Positions 1 to 6,392 of a stretch of DNA of 11,936 nucleotides are shown here, piece after piece (the first letter of the stretch is position 1; each line of letters starts with the position of its first letter). The DNA comes from Chloroflexota bacterium. GTDB lineage: Bacteria; Chloroflexota; UBA6077; JACQUR01. Position numbers and translations under genes: made by a program. Below the pieces are notes generated by a model that ran no database searches, was not told the origin of the DNA, and worked only from the letters and a program-made list of their open reading frames with translations. The DNA is taken from NCBI GenBank assembly GCA_016210245.1, contig JACQUR010000115.1:1-11936 (forward strand), written 5' to 3'.

Positions 1-30
1 CGCCAAGCACGTGCTGCGGGGGTGGAGGTC

Positions 31-86
31 GGTGGGGTGAGGCCGGGACGCGGCGCTTCAGCGCCCCGTCACGGCCTCACCCCACC
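31..86. repeat. 26-bp inverted repeat, possible terminator of the M20-like gene
   Basis: Arms 31-56 and 61-86 are complementary at 24 of 26 positions around a 4-nt loop (TTCA). The hairpin begins 8 nt beyond the stop of the minus-strand M20-like gene, where a transcript end would be expected. No T tract follows on either strand, so it is not a canonical intrinsic terminator. It could stabilise a 3' end, stop transcription inefficiently, or be one more member of the intergenic palindromes seen throughout this window. Confidence 0.6.
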
Positions 87-94
87 TCAACCTG

Positions 95-1360
95 CTACGA
101 CCCGGCTACGCCACACAGGTTAAGCGCCGTGAGGGCGTACACCTTGGTGCATGCCACCAGGTCGGAGATCTTCATCGCCCGATCCTGGGCGTCGCTCAGG
201 TACTCCTTCTGGCGAGGCGGGCCGTAGCAGATCGAGGGGATGCCGACCTCGTTGAACATGTTCAGGTCACGCCACATGCTCAGCTCGGGCGTGGGCGGCC
301 TGGGCGGTGGCGTCTGGAGCACGGCCAGGTGGGCGTCGGTGACCGCGGCGATCAGCGGCTCGGCGTCCTGGGCGATGTAGCCGCGCGACCACTGGTAGGC
401 CTCCACCTCGCACTCGAAGCCCTGGCCGCGCAGGTAGTTCCTGATCTCGTGCTGGATCGCGCGGGGGTTGGCGCCCGGCAGGATGCGCACGTCCAGGTGG
501 ACGCTGGTCAGGCCGGGACTGCCGTGGATGGCCTCAACCTGGGCCTTGGGGACGATTGTTCCAGCGGAGCACTCGAGCCGCTCGCGCTGCTCGTAGTCGG
601 TCGCCCAGGCCTCGAGCGCCGGGACCAGGTGGGCCATGTGGACGATGGAGCTGGGGTGGTCCCGCCACGAGGGGCCGCGCTCCAGGCGGGGCGTGTACAC
701 CCGCCGACCCCGGGCGCGGATCTCCAGGCCCAGCTCGCCGCACTCGGCGGTGACCAGGCCGAAGCCGGAGGTCTCTCCGATCAGCGCGTAGTCGGCGGTG
801 ACGCCCCGGTTGAACAGCCACCAGGTGCCGAAGCCCTCCCCGGGGTAGTTGATGCCCTGCTGGTCGCCGACCGAGGGCGCGCCCGTCTCGAAGGCAACCC
901 CGGCCACGGTGAGGTCGCCCTTGAGGCGGACGCCGGCCTTCAGCAGGGCGCGGGCGGCGAGCATGAAGGCGCCAAGCTGTCCCTTACAGTTGATGACCCC
1001 ATAGCCGTAGAGCAGCTCGCCCTCCACCCAGGCCTGGTTGATGCGGCGGATGCGCTCCGGCGCGGTGGGCGAGAGCTCCGGCCCAACGTCCAGGTGGGCG
1101 TCGCAGATCAGGCTGGTGCCGTCCTCTACGCCGTGCAGCACGCCTACGGCGTTGGCGCTCTGCTCGGTGATGGGCTGCAGCCAGCTCTCGATGCCGTTGG
1201 TCTTGAGCCAGCCGACCACCTTCTCGGCCACCACCCGTTCCTGCGCGTGCGGGCTCGGCGTGTTGCCCAGCTCCAGGCACAGGTCCACCAGGTCCTGGCG
1301 GTCCTGGTCGATGATCTCGAGCACCCGCCCCCGGGGGGGTTGCGCGTTTGTCCGTTCCAT
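95..1360 (-). CDS. M20-family amidohydrolase-like protein with degenerate metal site
   Basis: A 421-residue cytoplasmic protein with the overall plan of M20 metallopeptidases (ArgE, DapE and carboxypeptidase G2 relatives), which hydrolyse amide bonds of peptides or N-acyl amino acids with two zinc ions. The first metal motif is intact (AHLDVGPE, His89 and Asp91). The block YGYGVINCKGQ has Asn124 where the family has the bridging Asp. The block AFETGAP has Glu158 as metal ligand, but Phe157 replaces the usual catalytic Glu. GETS (Glu196) fits the next ligand. The C-terminal GPP segment lacks the usual final His. The substrate cannot be inferred, and the protein may be catalytically dead or a divergent subfamily. 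The start at 1360 is chosen because GGGAAAAGG lies just upstream and the family alignment begins soon after; the open frame continues upstream only through an intergenic palindrome. There is no signal peptide. It is transcribed alone, divergently from the helicase gene. Confidence 0.8.
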   Translation of the reverse strand: MERTNAQPPRGRVLEIIDQDRQDLVDLCLELGNTPSPHAQERVVAEKVVGWLKTNGIESWLQPITEQSANAVGVLHGVEDGTSLICDAHLDVGPELSPTAPERIRRINQAWVEGELLYGYGVINCKGQLGAFMLAARALLKAGVRLKGDLTVAGVAFETGAPSVGDQQGINYPGEGFGTWWLFNRGVTADYALIGETSGFGLVTAECGELGLEIRARGRRVYTPRLERGPSWRDHPSSIVHMAHLVPALEAWATDYEQRERLECSAGTIVPKAQVEAIHGSPGLTSVHLDVRILPGANPRAIQHEIRNYLRGQGFECEVEAYQWSRGYIAQDAEPLIAAVTDAHLAVLQTPPPRPPTPELSMWRDLNMFNEVGIPSICYGPPRQKEYLSDAQDRAMKISDLVACTKVYALTALNLCGVAGS

Positions 1361-1747
1361 GTGCCTTTTCCCTATTGCCTTTCCTGGTATCGATGGCCCG
1401 CCCCGTCCCGCGCCTGCCGGGAGACGAGGAGACGTTCGCCACGGAGACACGGAGATGTCAGATTGCAGATTTGAGATTGCAGAGTGCAGATTGAAGGCTT
1501 CAATCTGCACTCTGCAATCTCAAATCTGCAATCTCCGTGTCTCCGTGGCGAGGCCGGTCGCACGGGAGACAGAGGGGCAATGGCTGACATCTTAGCCCGC
1601 GTTGGCCCGGGCCACAAATGCAAGCCGGCTACGTCGCCAGTCCTTTACAATAACAAACGTGGCCCGCCGAGAACCGTCGGCTGCTAGCGTTCATGAACCG
1701 CGCTGGCGGCTGACCGCTGGCGGCTGATGGCTGACTACTGACGGCTC
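1361..1747. other. Divergent intergenic region between the M20-like and helicase genes
   Basis: This 387-bp gap separates two divergently transcribed genes. It holds a 114-bp palindrome (1437-1550), about 150 bp of plain sequence, and a run of seven 7-nt units (1703-1751). I see no convincing gene. Short open frames here merely read through the palindrome in both directions and give near-identical peptides because the element is symmetric. A TACAAT box at 1646-1651 could be a -10 for the helicase gene, but no matching -35 is visible. Confidence 0.6.
1437..1550. repeat. 114-bp near-perfect palindrome with 7-nt internal period
   Basis: The left arm is 1437-1496 and the right arm 1498-1550, with one base between them. 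The only sizeable difference is about 7 extra bases (near 1455-1461) in the left arm. The outer part is a GGAGACACGG-type segment. The inner part reads as consecutive 7-nt units: GATTGCA, GATTTGA, GATTGCA, GAGTGCA, GATTGAA. A single strand could fold into a very long hairpin, and the DNA could extrude a cruciform. It contains no gene and no terminal structure typical of an insertion sequence. Confidence 0.9.
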
Positions 1748-1751
1748 ATGG
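1703..1751. repeat. Seven tandem degenerate 7-nt units ending at the helicase start codon
   Basis: Seven units follow each other exactly in phase: CTGGCGG, CTGACCG, CTGGCGG, CTGATGG, CTGACTA, CTGACGG, CTCATGG. The start codon of the helicase gene (1748-1750) lies inside the last unit. No purine-rich Shine-Dalgarno is present at normal spacing, so the repeat itself forms the translation initiation region. Unlike most other 7-nt elements in the window, this one has no inverted partner. Confidence 0.75.
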
Positions 1752-4700
1752 CGACAACGCAGGTTCTGCACGGCTCCTGGCTGCCCGCGCGCGGCGAACG
1801 TCCCGCTCGCTTTGCGTTCTGGGGCGAGGTGGCGCGTGCCCGCCGCGCGGCGCGGGGACGACGGAAGGACTCGCCCGTCGCCACGCGGGCGCACCCCTTC
1901 GGCGCGAGCGCGACCCAGCTTCGTGACGCGCTGGTGGCGCTGGAGGCCGCGGGCGAGGCCGAGGCAGTGGAGGCCAGCCAGGCGCTGGCGCGGCTGCCCT
2001 CGGCGGGCGGCGCCCCGCTGCCTTCGCCCGAGCTGGCGCTGGACGGCCAGACCACGGACACGGAGCGCCCCGCCCTGGCGGCCTGGACGGTCGAGGCGCT
2101 GGCGCTCGACGCGGCGCGCGCGCCGGCGCTGCTGACCTCGCTCTCCGACGAGGCGGCGCCGCCCGAGCTCGTCCTGGGCGACGACCTGGCGTTCTGGATC
2201 GCCGCCGCGCGGTTCGGCCTCGAGCTGCTCTACCGCCAGCGCTTCGCGCCTGCGCTCCAGCAGGAGGGCGACCGCTACCTGGCGCGCTGGCGTCCGGTGC
2301 TCGACGAGGCGGCCGACGCGCAGCGGCTGAGCACTCTGGCGGAGGCGATGCCGCCCGTCTGCCGCGCGCTGGCCTGGGAGGCCGCCGCGACGGAGCCGCG
2401 CCCGCGGGAGCTGGTGCTCGATTTCCTGGGGGCGACGGTGGACGCCGCGGCCCGGCAGGCCGCGCCGTTCGCCGGCGCGCCACGGCCCGCGCGCCGCCGC
2501 TCGCTGGGCGAGGCCTGGCTGGAGGCGCTCCAGGGGAACCCGGTCGTCCAGGGAAAGACGGAGGAGCTGGCGGCCTTCTGGGCCGAGTACCGTGCCTGGG
2601 CCACGCCGGCCGGCGCTGCGGCCGACGGCGGCGAGACGTTCCGCGTCTCCTTCCGCCTGGATCCGCCCCTGCCCGACCCGGATAGCCCCGCTATGGTGGC
2701 TCCCAACTCCGAGGCGCGCGACTGGACGCTCCGCTACCTGCTGCAGGCCACCGACGACCCCAGCCTGCTCGTGCCCGCGGCCGAGGTGTGGCGCCAGCGG
2801 GGCTCCACGGCGCGATTCCTCAACCGCAGGCTCGACAACCCCCAGGAGCACCTGCTGGCCGGGCTGGGCCAGGCGGCGCGGCTGTTCCCACCCGTCGAGT
2901 CCAGCCTGCAGACGGCTCGGCCGGCAGCGTGTCACCTGACGGTCGGCGAGGCCCACGAGTTCGTGCGCGAGACAGCGCTCCTGCTCCAGGCCAGCGGCTT
3001 CGGCGTGCTGGTGCCCGGGCTGGAGACGAAGCTGGGCATCCGGGTGCGGCTGGGCCACAGCGCGGCTGCCCCCGGCGCCACCACGGGCACCTCCGGGCTC
3101 AGCATGGAGTCCCTGGTCGCCTACGACTGGCAGCTCGCCCTGGGCGGCGAGCCGCTGTCGCGCGAGGAGTTCGAGGCCCTGGCCCGGCTCAAGGCGCCGC
3201 TGGTCCAGGTGCGCGGGCAGTGGGTCGAGCTGCGCCCCGAGCAGATCGAGCAGGCGCTGGCGTTCTTCCAGCGCCAGGGCAGCGGCCAGATGGCGCTGCC
3301 GGAGGCGATCAAGCTGGCCCTGGCCCCGGACGGGGAGCACGGCCTGCCCGTGGTGGAGGTGGCCACCGAGGGCTGGATCGACGAGCTGCTCCACCAGTTG
3401 CGCGACGGCAGCACGCGCACACAGGCCGAGGAGCCCCCCGGCTTCGTCGGCCGCCTGCGGCCCTACCAGAAGGCGGGTGTTTCGTGGCTGTCCGCGTTGC
3501 GCAGGTTCGGACTCGGAGGGTGTTTGGCGGACGACATGGGCTTGGGCAAAACCGTAGAGGTGATCGCTCTACTCCTCCACCAGCGCCAGGGCGAGCCAGC
3601 CCAGGGTCAGGCTCCGAGCCTGCTCATCTGCCCCACCTCGGTGGTTGGCAACTGGCGGCGCGAGCTGGCGCGGTTTGCGCCCGGGCTGCGGGTGCTGGTC
3701 CACCACGGGGCTGGGCGACGCAAGGAGGCGTTCGCGGCCGAGGCGGCGCAGCACGACGTGGTGATCAGCACCTATGCCTTGCTCTACCGCGACGAGGAGG
3801 CGCTGGCGAGCGTCGAGTGGGCCGACGTGGTGCTGGACGAGGCCCAGAACATCAAGAACGCTGCGACCAAGGCCGCCCAGGTGGCGCGCAAGCTGGCGGC
3901 GCGCTGGCGGGCGGCGCTCACGGGCACGCCGGTGGAGAACCGCCTCTCCGACCTGTGGAGCATCTTCCAGTTCCTCAATCCGGGCTACCTTGGTTCCGCC
4001 GAGGCGTTCCGCAAGCGCTTCGCCCTGCCCATTGAACGCGCGCACGACGAACCCACGACGGCGCGGCTGAAGACGCTGGTAACTCCGTTTATCCTGCGGC
4101 GGGTCAAGACCGACCGCGCCGTCATCCAGGACCTGCCCGAGAAGAACGAGATGAAGGTCTATTGCACCCTCACCCGCGAGCAGGCCACGCTCTACGAGGC
4201 GGTGGTGCAGGAGTCGCTGCGGGAGATCGAGGAGTCGGAAGGGGTGCAGCGGCGGGGGCAGATCCTGGCCACGCTCACCAAGCTCAAGCAGGTGTGCAAC
4301 CACCCGGCCCTCTTCCTGCACGACCGCAGCGCGCTACCTGGGCGCAGCGGCAAGCTGGCCCGCCTGGGCGAGATGCTGGAGGAGGTGCTCTCCGTGGACG
4401 AGCGCGCCCTGGTGTTCACCCAGTACGCCGAGATGGGCAAGCTGCTCAAGGAGCACCTGGAGGCGACCTTCGGGCGGGAGGCGCTGTTCCTGTACGGCAG
4501 CACGCCTGCGGCCGAGCGCGACCGCATGGTGGCCCGCTTCCAGGCCGAGGGGCGGGGGCCGCACCTGTTCATCCTCTCGATCAAGGCGGGGGGCACGGGG
4601 TTGAACCTGACCCGCGCCAACCACGTCTTCCACTTCGATCGCTGGTGGAACCCGGCCGTGGAGAACCAGGCCACCGACCGGGCCTTCCGCATCGGGCAGA

Positions 4701-4891
4701 CGCGCAACGTGCAGGTCCACAAGTTCCTGTGCGCAGGCACCTTCGAGGAGGCGCTGGACCAGATCATCGAGCGCAAGATCGAGCTGTCCCAGGCGATTGT
4801 GGGCACGAGCGAGGCCTGGATCACCGAGATGAGCACCGACGAGCTGCGCAGCCTGTTGGCGCTGCGCGGGGAGGCGGTGGAGGATGTGTGA
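1748..4891 (+). CDS. SNF2/HepA-family DEAD/DEAH-type helicase with bacterial SNF2-associated N-terminus
   Basis: A 1047-residue SNF2-superfamily ATPase, expected to translocate on double-stranded DNA and remodel protein-DNA complexes. Residues 1 to about 560 are the long N-terminal region of the bacterial HepA-like group: it opens with LHGSWLP and FAFWGE, and later has APLVQVRGQWVEL from the SNF2-associated domain. The motor follows: motif I DDMGLGKT (595-602), Ia LLICPTSVVGNW, motif II DEAQ (697-700), motif III TGTP (725-728), then the second RecA lobe with LVFTQY, SIKAGGTGLNLT, and motif VI RAFRIGQTR (978-986). All catalytic motifs are intact, so the protein should hydrolyse ATP. The start at 1748 fits because family members begin with the same LH.SWLP segment. 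The gene is followed 71 nt later by the SWIM-finger gene, so the two are probably co-transcribed. A role in repair, recombination or transcription recycling is plausible; a defence role is not shown by this context. Confidence 0.95.
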   Translation: MATTQVLHGSWLPARGERPARFAFWGEVARARRAARGRRKDSPVATRAHPFGASATQLRDALVALEAAGEAEAVEASQALARLPSAGGAPLPSPELALDGQTTDTERPALAAWTVEALALDAARAPALLTSLSDEAAPPELVLGDDLAFWIAAARFGLELLYRQRFAPALQQEGDRYLARWRPVLDEAADAQRLSTLAEAMPPVCRALAWEAAATEPRPRELVLDFLGATVDAAARQAAPFAGAPRPARRRSLGEAWLEALQGNPVVQGKTEELAAFWAEYRAWATPAGAAADGGETFRVSFRLDPPLPDPDSPAMVAPNSEARDWTLRYLLQATDDPSLLVPAAEVWRQRGSTARFLNRRLDNPQEHLLAGLGQAARLFPPVESSLQTARPAACHLTVGEAHEFVRETALLLQASGFGVLVPGLETKLGIRVRLGHSAAAPGATTGTSGLSMESLVAYDWQLALGGEPLSREEFEALARLKAPLVQVRGQWVELRPEQIEQALAFFQRQGSGQMALPEAIKLALAPDGEHGLPVVEVATEGWIDELLHQLRDGSTRTQAEEPPGFVGRLRPYQKAGVSWLSALRRFGLGGCLADDMGLGKTVEVIALLLHQRQGEPAQGQAPSLLICPTSVVGNWRRELARFAPGLRVLVHHGAGRRKEAFAAEAAQHDVVISTYALLYRDEEALASVEWADVVLDEAQNIKNAATKAAQVARKLAARWRAALTGTPVENRLSDLWSIFQFLNPGYLGSAEAFRKRFALPIERAHDEPTTARLKTLVTPFILRRVKTDRAVIQDLPEKNEMKVYCTLTREQATLYEAVVQESLREIEESEGVQRRGQILATLTKLKQVCNHPALFLHDRSALPGRSGKLARLGEMLEEVLSVDERALVFTQYAEMGKLLKEHLEATFGREALFLYGSTPAAERDRMVARFQAEGRGPHLFILSIKAGGTGLNLTRANHVFHFDRWWNPAVENQATDRAFRIGQTRNVQVHKFLCAGTFEEALDQIIERKIELSQAIVGTSEAWITEMSTDELRSLLALRGEAVEDV

Positions 4892-4947
4892 AGGGTGAAG
4901 GGTGAAGGGTGAAGGGTGAAAATGACGTTTCACCCTTCACCCTTCAC
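4888..4947. repeat. GTGAAGG heptamer palindrome between helicase and SWIM genes
   Basis: Four perfect GTGAAGG units (4888-4915) run into GTGAAAA. A 20-bp perfect inverted repeat is formed by 4902-4921 and 4928-4947 around a 6-nt loop. The helicase stop codon (4889-4891) lies within the first unit, so the element begins inside the coding sequence. No T tract follows, and the next gene starts 15 nt later with its own ribosome site, so it is unlikely to be a strong terminator. It may act as an mRNA-stabilising or processing hairpin between co-transcribed genes. Confidence 0.9.
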
Positions 4948-4962
4948 GCCTGAGGTAGAACG

Positions 4963-5841
4963 ATGGGTTGGGGCTCCTGGGAAAGGTACGAACGCCCGGC
5001 GCCGCGGCGGCCGGCCAACGGGATCAAGGCGCAGACCCAGCGCGGGCAATTTGGCAAGACCTGGTGGGCCGGGCGATGGATCGCCGCCCTGGAGCGGTTG
5101 GTCGACTCGGCCCGGCTCTCGCGCGGGCGCTCCTACGCCCGCAGCGGGCAGGTGGTGAAGCTGGACGTAGGGCGGGAGGGGATCGCGGCCCTGGTGCAGG
5201 GCAGCCGCCCCACACCGTACCAGGTGAGCATTCGCTTTCGGCGGCTCTCGGATGCCGAGTGGGACAAGGTGGCCGACGCCATGTCCGCGCAGGCGCTGTA
5301 CGCGGCCAAGCTGCTGAGCGGCGAGATGCCGGCCCAGATCGAGGAGGTGTTCGCCGCCGCGGGCGCCAGTCTCCTCCCGGCCGCCAGCGGCGACCTGCAG
5401 ACCAACTGCTCATGCCCCGACTGGGCCAACCCGTGCAAGCACGTGGCTGCGGTCCACTACCTGCTGGGCGAGCGCTTCGACCAGGACCCCTTCCTGATGT
5501 TCGAGCTGCGCGGGCGCAGCAAGGACGAGATCGCAGCCATGCTGCGCGCCCGACGGACGGACGAGGTGGCCCCGCAGCTCGAACCCGTGGCCGAGCAACC
5601 AGCCGAGGAGGCGGAGGTAGCTCCTGCGCTGGCCGACCTGCTCGACGCCTTCTGGTCGACCCCGGCCAGCGCGGCCGACCTGGCCACGACCTTCGAGCCG
5701 CCGCCGGTGGACGCGCTGCCCGTCAAGCGCCTGGGCGCCCCCACCTTCTGGCGCAGCCAGCGCGACTTCACCGCCCTCATGGAGCGCGCCTACCAGGCCA
5801 TCAGCGCCAGGGCGCTCCACGAAGCGATGGGAAACGAGTGA
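4963..5841 (+). CDS. SWIM zinc-finger protein, partner of the SNF2 helicase
   Basis: A 292-residue protein with a SWIM zinc finger (CxCx6CxH), read here as NCSCPDWANPCKH with Cys149, Cys151, Cys158 and His160. SWIM fingers bind DNA or proteins and occur next to, or fused with, SWI2/SNF2 ATPases. The N-terminal part (WERYERP, GKTWWAGRWIAALE) is typical of stand-alone bacterial SWIM proteins encoded beside HepA-like helicases. The C-terminal roughly 100 residues are acidic and proline/alanine-rich, then end in a short conserved-looking LPVKRLGAPTFW segment. The start at 4963 has a good Shine-Dalgarno, GAGGT, six bases upstream. It lies downstream of the helicase in the same direction and converges on the cvpA-like gene, with only 6 bp between stops. 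There is no signal peptide or membrane segment. Its molecular role is inferred from the pairing only. Confidence 0.9.
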   Translation: MGWGSWERYERPAPRRPANGIKAQTQRGQFGKTWWAGRWIAALERLVDSARLSRGRSYARSGQVVKLDVGREGIAALVQGSRPTPYQVSIRFRRLSDAEWDKVADAMSAQALYAAKLLSGEMPAQIEEVFAAAGASLLPAASGDLQTNCSCPDWANPCKHVAAVHYLLGERFDQDPFLMFELRGRSKDEIAAMLRARRTDEVAPQLEPVAEQPAEEAEVAPALADLLDAFWSTPASAADLATTFEPPPVDALPVKRLGAPTFWRSQRDFTALMERAYQAISARALHEAMGNE

Positions 5842-5847
5842 TCTGTG

Positions 5848-6390
5848 CTAGGAACCGCCCCGGCGCTCGCGTAGGGCCTCGGGTATCCAGGGGCTCACTG
5901 CCTGGCGCAGCAAGGGCACGCGCTCGAACAACAGGGGCTTGAGCTGCGAGTCCTGCAGGCTCAGCTCAACGGTGAGGCGCAGCTCCTCCTGCGCCTTGGG
6001 CCAGACTCCAGGGACGGTGAAGTACTGGAGCGCGATCAGCAGGCCGGCGACCAGGACCATCCCCCACAGAGCGGCCAGGAGCGTGCCGCCCAGGTGGTCC
6101 AACCAGCGCCGCGTCGCCAGCCAGGTGGTCGGGTAGGAGTAGTAGCTGAGCAGGGTCACCAGCACCACCGTGGCGACGAGGCAGAGCAGGAAGCTGACGG
6201 GGTAGACGTAGCTCATGCCGCGCGGCCCACCGGTCGCCGCCGCCCCCTGGGCCATGAGCTCGGAGCCCTGCAAGGCGACGATCAACCCGCCATACACGGC
6301 CCCCAACAGGAAGAGCTGCCGAATCAGGCCACTGCCCGCGCCGTAGAGCACGCACCCGATCCACAGAAAACCGAGCAGCGGATCGAGCAT
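5848..6390 (-). CDS. CvpA-family membrane protein
   Basis: A 180-residue integral membrane protein with four hydrophobic segments, at about 3-20, 24-42, 63-86 and 100-124, followed by a hydrophilic tail. The layout, the G.GLIRQL segment after the first helix and the LDHLGGTLLAALWG segment before the fourth resemble the CvpA family (named for colicin V production in E. coli, general function unclear). The start codon lies only 2 nt after the pheT stop, and GGAG overlaps the end of pheT, so translation is probably coupled. In Bacillus a cvpA homologue also lies a few genes downstream of pheST, which supports the call. It is the last gene of the minus-strand operon. I see no terminator between its stop and the convergent SWIM gene. 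The family assignment rests on topology and weak motifs. Confidence 0.7.
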   Translation of the reverse strand: MLDPLLGFLWIGCVLYGAGSGLIRQLFLLGAVYGGLIVALQGSELMAQGAAATGGPRGMSYVYPVSFLLCLVATVVLVTLLSYYSYPTTWLATRRWLDHLGGTLLAALWGMVLVAGLLIALQYFTVPGVWPKAQEELRLTVELSLQDSQLKPLLFERVPLLRQAVSPWIPEALRERRGGS

Positions 6391-6392
6391 CG

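Noticed and set aside
1..40. Possible 3' end of a plus-strand gene, ending with TGA at 38-40 in the second frame
   Set aside because: Only about a dozen codons are visible and nothing in them is recognisable; the stop also falls inside the inverted repeat.
1361..1510. N-terminal extension of the M20-like protein to 1510
   Set aside because: The extra 50 codons read through the 114-bp palindrome, and the same peptide appears from the opposite strand because of symmetry; the family start and ribosome site fit 1360.
1623..1651. TACAAT at 1646-1651 as a -10 box for the helicase gene
   Set aside because: No -35 sequence is present at 16-19 bp spacing, so it is too weak to list as a promoter.
1691..3394. 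Long minus-strand open frame opposite the helicase gene
   Set aside because: It is a GC-rich antisense shadow: arginine, glutamine and glycine-rich, with no family features, opposite clear helicase coding sequence.
1748..5841. Helicase-SWIM pair as a DISARM-like or other anti-phage system
   Set aside because: No methylase, phospholipase D, nuclease or other defence component is adjacent; the surroundings are housekeeping genes.
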